Positions 31,446 through 43,742 are shown, counted from the first letter of the stretch. The stretch: DNA of 64,000 bases from Pictodentalium vernedei (GCA_031216915.1 CM062289.1:24447533-24511532), one strand, 5' to 3'. Notes: generated from the sequence alone by a model not told the origin. Program-made: numbers and translations.

Positions 31446-31950
31446 GCGTATTATGTCCCACTCGCGGTGCTCTTGTTCCATCGTGGAAATGGCGAATCTG
31501 GATAGGAAAATTGTGGTGTATCATGATGATAACTGATTGATGGGGTGTAAACCTGATTTCTTCTGAGTTTGGATTAGTTTGGCACAAGACTTGTTTGCAG
31601 GCACGTTACCACAGAGGCATACTTTGCAAATGCATAGCAGAATGCAGTACCGGTACAATACTGCTACCTAAGTCCAACACCCAACTGAAATAGCTGATGC
31701 AACTTTAAAAAAGTCTTGTACAGTGGAACCTGTTTAATTGAATAATTACTTTCCTATTGAAAATTATTCCTGATTCTCTTAGGATCCAAATAAATTGTAT
31801 GTTTGTTTCCTAATTTTTTCATTTCCAAACCCAGAGAAGCTTTCACTCGTATTGTGGCTGTGGTGGGAGGCAGTCCTGTTGTTTCCAAATACTGAAATTA
31901 ATCTCAAACAAGAATAACCAAATAAATGGCCTAGCATATCTTTATTTTAA

Positions 31951-32213
31951 CCCCTTATCAAGAGTAACAGCCAAAACCACCCAGTGCTTATGTACAAACA
32001 TCTCCCTTAAATTATGATCATGATATGTTTTCAATTTTGTCAAGAAAGTATCATTACCGCATGATGGTTGACTTCTCATTGGAATAGCATTTTGTTCAAT
32101 TGAGTGTCCATAAGTTTATATTTTTGAGACAAAAATAAAAAAAGTTGCATTGATTAGAGAAAGTATTTTTCAAGTGTCGCCTGTCAACGATGCTGCTACA
32201 GCTGTGTGAAGGG
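31951..32213. mobile_element. Palindromic MITE (TTAA family), copy C1
   Basis: TTAA at 31947-31950, then CCCCTTATC; ends GAAGGG, followed by TTAA at 32214-32217. Diverged core. Confidence 0.65.
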
Positions 32214-32217
32214 TTAA

Positions 32218-32423
32218 CCCTTTACCTAACGAATTGGCCACATCCGCCGACGTAATTAAAAAATTAAGCTGTTGAAAAATTCAAAATTTTCCAAAAAATA
32301 TCAACAAAACCACATCATGTGACCCCCTCATTGGAACAGGGTCACATGATGTGGTTTTGTTGACATTTTTTGGAAAATTTTGAAAAATTTAAATTAAATT
32401 TTAATATTGTCGGCGTTGGGTAA
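32218..32423. mobile_element. Palindromic MITE (TTAA family), copy C2, sharing its TTAA with C1
   Basis: CCCTTTACCTAACG start directly after TTAA 32214-32217. Long palindromic core (AAAATTTTCCAAAAAAT...ACATCATGTGACCCC, GGGTCACATGATGT...). The right end lost its AAAGGG but is followed by TTAA. Confidence 0.75.
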
Positions 32424-32627
32424 TTAACTAAAACACAATCACTCAAGTTTTCCAGTTCAAACCAAACAGCTAACATTGTTTACTATTTCTAATTTCACTG
32501 TAAAATTTAGTTAATTTTTCTCCATCATGTTTTTGTCAGCAACTGGAGTGCCACCTAATATTGTCATCTGATTTGAGATGATGTTTTGCTGAACCATTGT
32601 TTTTAAACTAATTACATTACATTTTAG

Positions 32628-32731
32628 AATCACTGAAAGTACAAGAGGTGAAGAAATTGAATAAAAAGAAAGTTGATACTGCACAGAAAATGTCAGATGC
32701 TCAGAAAGAAGCTCTCAAACTTTTAAAACAG
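32628..32731 (+). CDS. Host gene, exon 2 of the visible chain
   Basis: 104-bp exon: acceptor TTACATTTTAG, donor GTACAT. Open only in the frame continuing from 14588. Lys-rich helical product including VQEVKKLNKKKVD and QKEALKLLKQ. Ends at a codon boundary. Confidence 0.65.
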
Positions 32732-33379
32732 GTACATGTATAAAAACTTTTGAATTTTGATAATATATTTTTTTTAAAGACCAGTGAAATCCTATTAGGC
32801 AATTGATGGATTTATTTGTCGCCAGGTTATAAAATTAGACAGTCGGACAATTACGCATTACTGCTCATTGGCTCTCTATCGTAAGTCCACTTCCACCTCT
32901 GGAAACTGACGTAGTGATATATATCCATGGATGTAAATGAACAAAATGAATTAAAACTAGTTTATTGTACACACTTACCAGTAACCTTACAGATTGTGGA
33001 TTTGCAGAATGCATACATTGCATTATGGAGGAGTTACTACCTCGATTTACTTCAAATGAGTCAACTTGTCTTTTATAAGAATGGAATTTTTCAGTTTGTT
33101 TCATGTGACAGGCCCATAAATTCTTTGATTAAAGTTTTGAAAAAGTTATTTTGAGAGTGCTGTAATACATCTATACTGTATTTTCAAATGTCTGTATTTC
33201 TTTTCTCTGTCTGCTACTATAGGGCCATTCAAAGTGCCCCCAGATGGGTTTACTTTGGATATTTTTTTAGGTAAGGGGTCAAGGGTTAATCTTGTATGTC
33301 CTGCGTTCCATGCAAATGAAATGTAGTTTCAGGGCAATAACTTTAGTATTTATTTTTCGTTTTGTAGCATCCATCTGTA

Positions 33380-33925
33380 GGAAAGTCCGATTCAGGTTTG
33401 TTCAAATTGAGTCCCTAGGGCAATATTTGGGCACCCTATGGGAGCTTGAATGTTTGACCTTAAGTGCAATATGAGGAATAATCTTTAAAAATCTTCTTCT
33501 TCAGATCCCTCAAGCAGAATCCTTTCATATTTGGCATACAATAAACATCTTTAGTGCAATTTCTAAAATGTCTTCTTCAGATTCACGATTCGGAATCATT
33601 TAATATTTTGTACAGAGTATCAGCCGGGGGTCAGATTCAGGTTTGTTCAAATCGAGTTCCTGGGGTAAAAATTGAGCTTCCTATCGAAGCTCAAATTTTA
33701 ACTTAGTGCAATATGAGGAATATTCATTATAAATCTTCTTCAGATCCACAAGGCAGAATCCTTTCATATTTGGTTTTCAACCTTTTAAGGGGGTCAGTTT
33801 CATGTTTGTTCAAACTGGAACCATGGGTTAATATTTGGGCTCTCTATTGGAGCCCAAAGTTTAACTTAGAGCAACATGAGGGAATTTCTTAGAACATCTT
33901 CTTCATATCCACTAGTATGAATCCT
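33380..33925 (-). repeat. Diverged 167-bp-family units, reverse orientation
   Basis: About three units marked by AATCCTTTCATATTTGG and AATCTTCTTC(TTC)AGATC, the complement of the satellite at 1-1740. Confidence 0.75.
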
Positions 33926-33929
33926 TTAA

Positions 33930-34172
33930 CCCTTTACCTAACGAATCGGCCACACCCGCCTGCATATTTCACAAATTAGGCTGTCGAAAAATTCAAAATT
34001 TTCCAAAAAATGTCAACAAAAGCACATCATGTGACCCCTCGTTGGAACAGGCTTGTTGAGCCCGTTCCAATGAGGGGTCACTCGATGTACTTTTGTTGAC
34101 ATTTTTTGGAAAAGTTTTGAAAAATTGAAATTAAAATAATAAATTTTTAGATTGGCGGTGTTGGTTAAAGGG
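33930..34172. mobile_element. Palindromic MITE (TTAA family), copy D
   Basis: TTAA at 33926-33929 and 34173-34176; ends CCCTTTACCTAACG and GGTTAAAGGG. Core palindrome around 34020-34110 (CCCCTCGTTGGAAC / GTTCCAATGAGGGG). A complete copy with both target sites intact. Confidence 0.9.
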
Positions 34173-34312
34173 TTAATATTTGGTATAGAATATCTCAGGT
34201 GGGTGGGTCGGGGGGTAGTTCAGTTTCAGGTTTGTTCAAATGGAGTCCCTGAGGTAATATTTGATTGCTTGTGCAACTGTTCACTGATTACGAAAAAAAC
34301 ATTTTTTTTCAG

Positions 34313-34384
34313 CAGTATGAAGACATTGAAAGTGATTCCGAAATGGAAAATGACACAGAAATGGATAAAGATTTAGATGAACAA
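34313..34384 (+). CDS. Host gene, exon 3 of the visible chain
   Basis: 72 bp, codon boundary at both ends; acceptor TTTTTTTTCAG, donor GTAAAA. Very acidic product (YEDIESDSEMENDTEMDKD). If the donor were not used the frame would stop six codons on. A second CAG three bases in is an alternative acceptor. Confidence 0.6.
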
Positions 34385-34649
34385 GTAAAAATTGCAAACT
34401 AAATTCTCGTGATTTTCTTGTATATTCTGTCATATGATAAAGAAATGCATTTCTGTGTTAGACCTATCATACAAATATTGAAACGTAAAGAAAAGTGTTT
34501 TCTTTTTTTAGCTCAATCTGCTGTATCTAAAAGTTTCCCCACTATTTTCCATGTTGAGAGAAACTCCTTTCAAAACTTCAGATCTGAGCCAAATCTAACA
34601 CTCAGTATTTCAAATATAGAAATTATGTATTCTATTAGTTACACTGTGT

Positions 34650-34790
34650 TTCAGTAGGGTGTACGGGACTGTACTACCCTTCTGTGATCTGTATTTCCTG
34701 AGGTAGAAGGCTGAAGGAAATACGCATCTCAATTCTCAAGAGGGTAATACAGTCCTGTACACACCCTGCTGAAACACAGTGTGACAAATT
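34650..34790. repeat. Inverted-repeat (MITE-like) element
   Basis: AGGGTGTACGGGACTGTACTACCCTTC with complementary GAGGGTAATACAGTCCTGTACACACCCT, spaced by TGTATTTCC / GGAAATAC arms. A relative lies at 52230-52325. Confidence 0.65.
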
Positions 34791-35429
34791 TATTACCCTG
34801 TCCAGTCGATTTTCTTCTATTAAATGTATTATTTTATTACAATTTAGACCTTCCATAGAAATCGTCATACTTTCCACGTCAAAATGTATCTAGGTTTGAC
34901 GTCATTGTTGTTTACTAGTTATGAAAGACGCTTCACGTTTCAATTCTGATCGAGGAAAAACAACAGCAAAAGTTCATTTTGTGAGGGTTTTATTTCATAC
35001 AATGCTGCATTGTGTGTCTTGTAGAATCGGGGAACATTATATTCAAACATGTAGAAGTGCTTTAATAAGTTTTACTGAAGAGACAATTGTACATTTCCTG
35101 AAACTACCACGGCTCTGAACTGTAGTGTAGTGTAGAAACACTAGCACACAATGCCTCTTCCCGACGGTAAAATCGGTTGTTGGTGGTATGTACACCTTTT
35201 ACTACACGTTTTCAAAATATTCTCATCAAACAATAATGTTCTCATTTTGTTTGTTAGTCTGAATGTTTATTATTACTGACAAAAATGTTTGAGGCAATGG
35301 GTGAAAGCGAAATCACCGAAGTGTAAATGTAACATGGAATGTCTATACACCCTGTTTAGCTGTCACGTGATATTCTCATACACCCCTTTGAACTTCGTAC
35401 ACCCTATTGGAGATCGATGTACCATTCTT

Positions 35430-35860
35430 GATGCATTGGTTAATGGTCACTGCTGTTCAAACTGAGATCAAGATCACTGGAGCTTAGGGGGGAAATTGGG
35501 AGAGATGGGGGAAAAGGGATGCCAAATGTGCCACTCTGGGGTAGTGGAGACCCTGGAACATTTTCTCTTGGAATGCCCACAGTATATACCTCATAGAATA
35601 AAATTTTCTGGAAGAATAATGAAGAAATGGGGTGAAGAAACAAAGGATAGATGGCTGAGGGGGGGACAGGAGGGAGAGGGTAGGAATGCTTATTGAAGAA
35701 GTTGAAAAGGAGGAAGTGAGGGACACTATTAAACAGTTTATATCTGAATGCTTGGAGGAGAGGAGGGGGAGAGGGTGTGGGGTGTGGAGGAAATGATGGT
35801 ATTCTCTTATGAGAACCGCGACAAATCAGAGGATGACCAAAGGGTTATTATTATTAATGA
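35430..35860 (+). pseudogene. 3' end of a non-LTR (LINE) retrotransposon
   Basis: Encodes a C-terminal zinc-binding motif typical of LINE pol (CQMCHSGVVETLEHFLLECP). A frame change near 35690 is followed by an acidic helical tail (KEEVRDTIKQFI) and a 3' UTR-like end with (TTA)n near 35848-35857. 5'-truncated, intronic. Confidence 0.7.
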
Positions 35861-36244
35861 CCAATCAGGAAGCTTGAATAAATCTAAAATGGTAATAAAT
35901 AACATTGTTGAATAAAAATAAATAAAATATATACAAATTCTGTAGTTTCTCTAAGGAAGTTGCCTGAAAAGGAGCACAAATTCCTGCCTGCACAGAACTT
36001 TTAGTTTTCAGCAGGTGATACAAATATTATTTCATAGCAGTCACTCATGAGATAATAATTATGGTACCAACTAAAAACAATTGATATACTCAATACTAAA
36101 ACCAGTTCTGAAAAGAAATTATTCAATTTCTGGTACATAAATAAAAAAAAAAAGGTATCACATAAAAATTCTCTTCAGAGAGTTTTACAGCATAAATAAA
36201 ATCAAAATTTAGAATTTTCTTATTTCCTTTTCATTTTATCACAG

Positions 36245-36328
36245 AATGCTAGTACCATTGAAACAAATTCAAAAGGTTACCCAACTGTTGCGGCAAAGTG
36301 TCCAAGATCATCATTTGGAATTAACAAA
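36245..36328 (+). CDS. Host gene, exon 4 of the visible chain
   Basis: 84 bp, phase 0 at both ends; acceptor TTTTATCACAG, donor GTAAGT (strong). Product contains ETNSKGYPTVAAKCPRSS, a Ser/Thr-rich linker. Confidence 0.65.
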
Positions 36329-36589
36329 GTAAGTTTCCAGTTGAATTACATAAGTGAAAATTATTTTTTCTGTGTGCATTTGTTTTGATCCAATGCTTCA
36401 ATAAAATAAAAATTATGAACCCATAAGGAAAAACAAAAAACAATTGATAATTTTTGCCAGTCTTTTTCAGGTCTGTTTCTTGATGAATGTTTTACATGGA
36501 CACACATAACCAGGGATGAGAATTTTCACCAAATTTGCTGTTTTAACTGGTTGAGTGCTAAATGTTTTTGGGAGTCAGAATTTGTTCAT

Positions 36590-36660
36590 GAAAATTTGTT
36601 TTATTAAAAATCATTGGAGAGTGCCTTAGGGCATTCTCCAATAATTTTTAATGAAGCAAA
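36590..36660. repeat. Inverted repeat, MITE-like
   Basis: ATTAAAAATCATTGGAGAGTGCC paired with GGCATTCTCCAATAATTTTTAAT. A relative lies at about 53735-53790. Confidence 0.7.
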
Positions 36661-37007
36661 GCTCCATGAACACATCTGTATTTGTATGTGACTGAATATG
36701 AAACTTGAGCATAGAATATGAAGACTTTAGCATGGTGCGCTTGCTTTTTCCATGATAGTGGCTTCCAGCAGTCAATCAGTTAAAAAATGCAGGCTCAAAT
36801 GACTGAAATGTTTATGCTCACCAATAAATTCCACCAAATTCAGGGAGCTAAAAGTCTCAACTTTTCTCTCCTGCTCGACCATCTGTCAATCATTGTGTCC
36901 AGGGCTCGAAATGTCTGTTCATCTGCCTGTTCACCTGTTGTGAACAGTCAGAAATAGGGTGGAGGCAGTTAAAATTAATCGTGCCTGTCACATATTGTAG
37001 TTCAGTT

Positions 37008-37155
37008 ACCCCTTTCATCTAATATATCAGCCAAATCCACCCGACCCATGTGGTATACAAAATCGCTTTTCTGTTCAAAAAAAAAAAATTCTCTTCCAAA
37101 TTGTAGCTTATGTACCCCTCATTGGACTGAGCCCATTGCAACTAGCGTTAGATGA
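37008..37155. mobile_element. Degenerate TTAA-family MITE fragment
   Basis: TTACCCCTTTCATCTAATATATCAG start, core CTTATGTACCCCTCATTGG and a GCGTTAGATGAAG end. No clean TTAA pair. Confidence 0.45.
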
Positions 37156-38021
37156 AGATTTAATACTTGTATTCAGTCAGTGAGTTGATTCAAAGCATCA
37201 TGATCGTGGGGAGGCCAACAATACTGTTAATGTCGGCTAAACCTCATACTTTTGTTGCGATCACAATCATAGCTGCATAAAGGTGACCTTAAAACACCAA
37301 TAAATAAACAAGAGCAACAATTCATGTGAGCATGTACCCCCCCAACAGTGGCATTTTTATTGTTGTAAGTCATACAAATGCCATAATTACAGAGGGAAAT
37401 GTGGATATCATGTCCCTCGTGTTTGCCTATCATCGCATAAAAGAACACCAAAATTCGACAATTGATGCCAAAATTATATTACAAAACATTCAAAACAGGT
37501 GCCATAACTTTGGTAGGTATGCATGGACTTACCCCACAATATTGGGGTATCATGCTAGATCTATCATTATACCAGAGGACATCAAAATCTGAAAATCAGT
37601 GTCAGAGTTAAAATTCAAAACATTCATTTTATGATTTCTGTTTGTCCAACAAGGGTCATAACTCTGGATGGTATGCAGGGATGAAACCTGTGATATGTGG
37701 ATATCAGTTTCCCATGCTGACCTATCACCATACAAAAGGACATCAAAATCGGATAACCGATGCTCCAGGTATAATGCAAATTGTTTGTATGTACGGACGG
37801 ATGGACGGGGACATCAATTATATTCTTCAAACCACCTTCAGTGGTCGGGTGCATAGTAATATGGATCACCAATAGCGAGGCAAAATAAAAAAAAACAGAC
37901 ATAAACTTTAATGTTTTGTTGTAAATGTCAAATGATTGCACATTAAACAAATTCTACTGCTCAACATAACTGTATTCAAGTCTGCAGAGAAGTTATAAAG
38001 GATTTTCATTTGTTGTTGTAG

Positions 38022-38109
38022 ACATCAAATTGTTGCGAGAAGAAGAATGAGGAAATAAAAGAACTAAAAAGAAAAATTACGGACCTGGAAGCCAAGCTTC
38101 AAACCGAGC
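38022..38109 (+). CDS. Host gene, exon 5 of the visible chain (coiled coil)
   Basis: 88 bp; acceptor TTGTTGTTGTAG, donor GTAAGA. Encodes a heptad-like helix (KKNEEIKELKRKITDLEAKL) preceded by a Cys pair. Starts at phase 0 and leaves one base, completed by the exon at 40661. Confidence 0.7.
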
Positions 38110-38169
38110 GTAAGATATATATAGCTTTTCATGAATTTGATAGATTCCTTCTCCTAATTTCATGAGTTT

Positions 38170-38840
38170 CTGATTGGTCAGTAACCAATGCATCCAGTAC
38201 AATACTGTGACCGATCCCATATCCAGACTTGACCTGTATTTTGTTGTTATTAAACCACATACCAAGTTTCGAGCCGATCGGAAAGAAAATACTAAAGTTA
38301 TCATCTGGAAACCAAATATTTTACACATTCTAAATCCAACAGGGGCCATAATGTAGGCAAAAAATGTTTGGACCGACGCCATATTCGAACCTGCCCTGTA
38401 TTGTGTTGTCATTAAACCCCATACCAAGTTTCGAGATGATCGAAAACTAAATACTAAAGTTATCATCCGGAAACCAAATATTTGTCGCATTCTAAGTCTA
38501 ACGGGCCATAATTCAGGCAAAAATTATTGGGACCAGCTTCATATTCGAACTTGACCTGTATTTTCTTGTGATTAAACTACACTCCAAGTTTGAAACCGAT
38601 CAGACAACAATTACTAGTTTGGACCCGATCGAAAAACAAATACTCAAGTTATTGTCCGGATACGAAATATTCGATGCATTCTAAGTCCAGCACCAACTAA
38701 AGTTATCGTCCGGAAACCACATTTTGTATGTACGTACGAAAGGGCTGAAAGACGGAAATACGGAATGACGGATGGACAAGGGTAACACTTAATGCCTCCG
38801 GCCAAAATTGGCGGGGGCATAAAAAGCAATATTTACAGAC
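38170..38840 (-). repeat. Dispersed repeat, several diverged units
   Basis: Repeated ATACCAAGTTTCGA(G/A)(C/A)(C/T)GATCG and AAAGTTATCATC(T/C)GGAAACCA blocks, ending in a GACGGA microsatellite and a CCTCCGGCCAAAATTGGCGG hairpin. Same general build as the pearl-like elements. ORFs on both strands here are not supported. Confidence 0.65.
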
Positions 38841-39055
38841 TCAGAGTTAGTTATTGTTGATATATTCCAAAACAACACACAATTGCAATGTGAAATCTCT
38901 GGGCTGATGCGATTCACACTAACTATCTCAAACCTAAACTCTTGACAAATTGGACACCAGAATTCTTACAAGTACAAACTAACTTCTTTTTTAGCAAAAA
39001 AGTAGTTGGGGGTGGGGGTAGGGGAGGGCAAATACACCACGTTAACCCTTTACCT

Positions 39056-39284
39056 TACACTAATAACAGACAACACACTTAAAAACAATTCTCTTATAAC
39101 TAAAAAATTTCATTTTTTGCTTCCAAAACACAGGTTGTGACCCCCTATTCATTGGAATGAGCGCGATGCTCTTGTTCTAATGAGGAGTCACAACCTATGT
39201 TTTGGAAGCAAAAAATTAAAATATAAAACAAATTTGAATGGCGATTTTCAGGTATAGTTCTTGACCGTTACATTTGGTAAAGGA
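39056..39284. mobile_element. Palindromic MITE (TTAA family), copy E
   Basis: TTAA at 39052-39055 and 39285-39288; start CCCTTTACCTTACAC, end TTTGGTAAAGGA. Core around 39130-39210 (CACAGGTTGTGACCCCCTA / GAGGAGTCACAACCTATG). Confidence 0.85.
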
Positions 39285-39579
39285 TTAAGGGTTTATTGAA
39301 ATGCAATAGGTATGATTTATTTTTACCTATCTACGCCCAATTTCTGACTGTCAGTGACAGTTGTACATTTTGAGCCCTGCCACAACAACAACAAATGTTA
39401 AAGAAAGTGATGCATGGTTTCTTTCCATAATATTTTTATACATCTTTCCAGTGGTAATAACATGAATGCAATTGCAAACCTGTTGTTTTCAAGCTTTACT
39501 TCAGGAGGTATTGCCCCTCCTGAACTCAGAATTTGTGTTATTCCGAATGGTGATCATAAAAAAACAAGAGTACCTCCTA

Positions 39580-39992
39580 TTGGGACATTACACGCCCGTT
39601 TTGTATTTTTGAAGGGTTGGGGTAGGGATGGGGTGAGGGTGAAAATTGTTCGGACCAACCCCATATTCAAACTTGACTTATATTTCATTGCTAAAACAAC
39701 ATCTGAAAAATTTGGTGTCAGTCGTCAAGGCGTTCAGCTTTAAATGAACTAAAACCCAATTTTTTTAGAAAAATTGTGTTTTCAAAGGGCCATAACTCTG
39801 CAGCGGATGGACTGAGAAACACCAATATCAAACTTGACCTGTATTTTGTTGCTAAAAACAACTTGTTAATGTTTGATGTCAAGGCATTCGACTTTAAATG
39901 AACGGAAACCAAATTGTTTACTGACAGACAGACGGATGCACAGATAGGCTGATAACATAATACGTCCTATTTTTTATAAACGGGCATATAAA
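39580..39992 (+). repeat. Pearl-like repeat copy with intact terminus
   Basis: Two 161-bp-family units (GGGCCATAACTCTGCAG; AACATCTGAAAAATTTGGTG), a GACAGACAGACGG microsatellite, and a terminus ATAATACGTCCTATTTTTTA followed by AAACGGGCATATAAAA. That terminus corresponds to the sequence into which the Polinton inserted. Confidence 0.75.
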
Positions 39993-40660
39993 AACAATCA
40001 ACAATTTTTTTTCAAAATTTAATATATAGTTTTTGACATATACTATGATCAGGAATAGGAAGGCAACAAAAATAATCAAGATTTTTTTCCTCTCCATATT
40101 TAATAAACTGTATTTTTTTTTTCGGTTATACTATGATCAGGAATGGGATAGTAGACTAAATTAGTTCAAGTATTTTTTCTAGAGTTATTATTGCCATTAT
40201 AATTCCTGGTCTTCACTTTACAATATCCCTGTTGTGGTTGTGAATATTGAGCAAACATTTTTAAAAAGTAACTTCCACAAGGATGTTAGTTAAAATTAAC
40301 TTTTAATAACAGTGAGTTCTGATTAGCTAGTGATCATTTTTCGCTATACATTGTTATTTAATGATTTCTGTGAACATGAGATCCCTCTGTACTGCTTCAA
40401 TGCCCTAAGTTAGCAAGATAATTTCCAATTGACAAATTGTCTTCTGCAACAAACAGAATAAAAACAAGAAATTACTGCACACTATTGAAACCCTCTACTT
40501 GCACAATGATTGCATATAAAGTACAACAATTTAAGAAAATCAATTTATCGTTTAAAATTATTTTGATACATTGCAAGGAAGTGACATAGCAATGTTAGCT
40601 ACCTTCCTATTGCTCCACTATTAGAAATATTATTATTGAAAGCTCTCCATTTTCATCTAG

Positions 40661-40746
40661 GAGAAAAACAAACTGGATACCAGAGACAAGATTTCTGCAT
40701 ACCGAATTGTGGTTTTGTGGATAAGGCGACGGCAGAAGAGTTTAAG
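40661..40746 (+). CDS. Host gene, exon 6 of the visible chain
   Basis: 86 bp; acceptor CATTTTCATCTAG, donor GTAAAG. In the phase set by exon 5 it is open and encodes QRQDFCIPNCGFVDKATAEE, ending at a codon boundary. The other forward frame reaching the donor also lacks a stop, so phase agreement is the main support. Confidence 0.6.
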
Positions 40747-41157
40747 GTAAAGTACCATCATGAACTTCACATTTTCGACTTCTCAAAATCTACTTGATTA
40801 TACTTAACAAATTTACTGTGTATGTTATTTATCAGATAAATCCAAATAATTGGTCCAAATAATGTTGTGATCCTCTCATGGTTCACACACAGGGCCAATT
40901 CTCTTGATTGCACCAGAAATTTAAATTCTCTTGAATAACTGAAAATTTTAATTTTTTTTTCTTTTTTGTCTTAAAAACATAGCGCTTATGACACCTCATC
41001 ATTGATGAGCGGTCATAAGCTATGCCTTTAAGACAAAAATTGAGGCACTGGTATGTGTCTATGGCAATAATAATAAATAGTCTTGCTGTTTGAGCTTCGA
41101 AGTGCGAGTATTTTGTTGAAAAAATAACTCAGAAAATCACTTTTAATCTACTGTGTT

Positions 41158-41272
41158 AGTCCAAACTTGGCCCAAAAGTGCGTAATATAATTTTTTGGTT
41201 TGGTACGTCCTTAAGAACGTACCAAACCAAAAAATTATATTACAGACTTTTGTTTTGGGCCAAGTTTGGACT
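41158..41272. repeat. Near-perfect 115-bp palindrome
   Basis: AGTCCAAACTTGGCCCAAAA at the left and its complement at the right, meeting at GTCCTTAAGAAC. Only a few mismatches near 41181 and 41247. Probably a palindromic MITE. Confidence 0.9.
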
Positions 41273-41487
41273 ACTCATCCTCTGACTTGTCAGTGTTGGG
41301 TTCTGGCTGTTGGGCATACAAATTACAAATAACATTTAAATCAATAAATGCGATATCTTGAAAATTGTTTTTGGAACTTAATTTTTTTTTTTATTTTGTT
41401 TTAATTCAAATTCTGAAAATTCGAAGCGAATGGAAATGCATCAACGTAGTAATGGCGGCTACGCACCTAATATGAAACAAGAGGCCT

Positions 41488-42410
41488 CACGGGGCCTGAG
41501 GGCGCTCACCTGATACTGGCCGAGTCATATCACCAAAATAGCAAGGGATTCTGCCTTGTGGTTATTATCAGTTTTTCAACATAAAAGTGTTTTCTCTACT
41601 TAGTAACCCAGAGTGTTCATATGTTAGATCCCCATATTGGGTACTCAATAATTTATCTATTTATTTATTGGAATTTAAGGTCACTTTCTAAGGCTACATC
41701 ATTACAGAGGCATAATTATAATATCAGGTTTGGTCAATCGTTTATGCCTATTACTGCCCACTTTACAGGGCTTTCAACGCAGGAATTGGTTACTGGGCCC
41801 AATTTTATCAATAAACCAGAACTTGAACAAATTTCAATTTGCCGCTTCTAAGAAAACTAAAAATCAAATATCAAAAGATTCTGAGAGGAGTATCAGAAAA
41901 AAAAGATTTTTTAAGAATATTTCTCATACTGAATTAAGTTATACATTGGGCTCCCATAGGGAACCCAAAAACAAAAGCTTCTGAAGCAGTGGTTTGGGAG
42001 AAGAAGATTATTCAACGTTATTCCCATTACCTACAGTGTTAAAAAATGATGACTCGGCACTTTTAGTCCTGGAAAAGTACTTATGATAAAACCAATGGCA
42101 TTTTTTTCACCATTCCTTTCTCCCGGCCCTAAGGAAGCTTCACATTGTATAAAAATTCTCAGTGCCATGTAGTTCTGGAAATATGGGCATTCAAAAAAAA
42201 AAAATTTTTTCAGCTCCTGTAGTTGCCGTGGGGGACAGGAAAACAATTTATGGCATAAATTAGGTATTTGTGACCCAATAAGCCCTCATATCAAATTTGG
42301 TTCAAATCGACCTCTTGGTTTGGAAAATAAAAATTTTGGTATAATTTGGGCTTCTACAGTGAGCCCAAATATGAACCAAGGGACTTGGCTTTAACAAACT
42401 TCACTCTCAG

Positions 42411-42453
<43 letters not shown>

Positions 42454-43742
42454 TACGAATGCTGTACATCAAATATCAAAAGATTTTGACTGGTGGATCT
42501 GAAAAAAAAATTTTTTTTAAAGAATATTGCTCATATTGAACTAAGTTATAATTTGGGCTCCCACAGGGAGACCAAATATGAGCCGAAGGACTTGACTTGA
42601 ACAAACTTGAATCTCACCTCCCTAAGCATACTGTATACCAAATATCAAAAGATTCTGACCGGTGGATGCGAAGAAGAAGATTTTAAAAGAATATACCTCG
42701 TATTGCACTAAGTTACAATTTGGGTTCCCAAAGGGAGTCCAAATATGAACTCAGGGACTTGGCTTGAACAAACATCAATCTCACCCCCCTAAGGATGATG
42801 CATAGCAAATATCAAAAGATTCTGATTTGTGGATCCGAAGAAGAAGATTTTTAAAATATATCCCTCATATTGCACTAATTTGAACATTTGGGTTCCCATA
42901 GGGAACCCAAATATGGACCGAGGAATTTGATTTCTACAAATATGTGAATCAATGTTCCAAAGATGTTATATGTAAAATATGAAAGCTTTTAGAGCAGTGG
43001 TTTGGAAGAAAACAATTCTTTATTTTTTTCCCATTGCCTACTGTGTTAAAAAATACTGACTCAGCACTTTTTCAGAGTCCCGAAAAAGTACCCTATGATA
43101 AAACCGATAGCAATTTTTTTTTACCAATCCTTTCTGTTGGTCCCAAGAAAGCTTCACACCAAATAAAAATTCTCACTGCCGTGCAGTTTTTGAGATATAG
43201 GCGTTTTAATTTTTTCTATTTTTAGCTCCTGTGGTTCCCACGGGGCTACAGGAAAAAAAATTTCTGCATAAATTAGGTACTTATGACCCAATAAGCCCTC
43301 ACATAAAATTTGGTTCAAATTGGCCTCTCGGTTTAAAAAATAGAAATTTGGGGTGGGGCCAAAATTTTTGCTCCTCCCATAACATCGCCAAGTATAGACC
43401 TACAAACTTCTCTTGAACAAACTTGAGTCTACACCTCAAAAGGAAGCTGCATACCAAATATCAAGTCTCTGCTATTGCTGGTTCTTGAGAAGAAGATTTT
43501 TTAAGAATTGGAGCATTTTTGCCCCACCCCTCTGCTCAATATGAGCCGAAACCTAATTTGCCCAAAAATCAAAATGCCGCTATATAACCCCTACTCACAT
43601 GAAATTTCATTAACATGCGGCCAGTGGTTTGGAAGAAAAAGACCCAAACACCACCTTCACGCCGGACGACGGACGACGGACGCCGGACGACGGACGAAAA
43701 GTGATCAGAAAAGCTCACCCTGACTTTCAGTCAGGTGAGCTA
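41488..43742 (+). mobile_element. Full-length copy of the satellite-cored (pearl-like) element
   Basis: Starts ACAAGAGGCCTCACGGGGCC, followed by GCGCTCACC. It carries several diverged 167-bp units, a run of 43 C (42411-42453), the same unique 3' half as 1741-2485, an ACGACGG microsatellite (about 43662-43697) and the hairpin CTCACCCTGAC/GTCAGGTGAG then CTAA. The start GCTCACC and end GGTGAGC are complementary. ORFs at 43034-43723 are not supported as genes. Confidence 0.75.

Noticed and set aside
37326..37875. Overlapping ORFs on both strands
   Set aside because: They lie in a dispersed repeat with GGTCATAACTCTGG-type units and a GGACGGATGGACGG tail; there is no motif.
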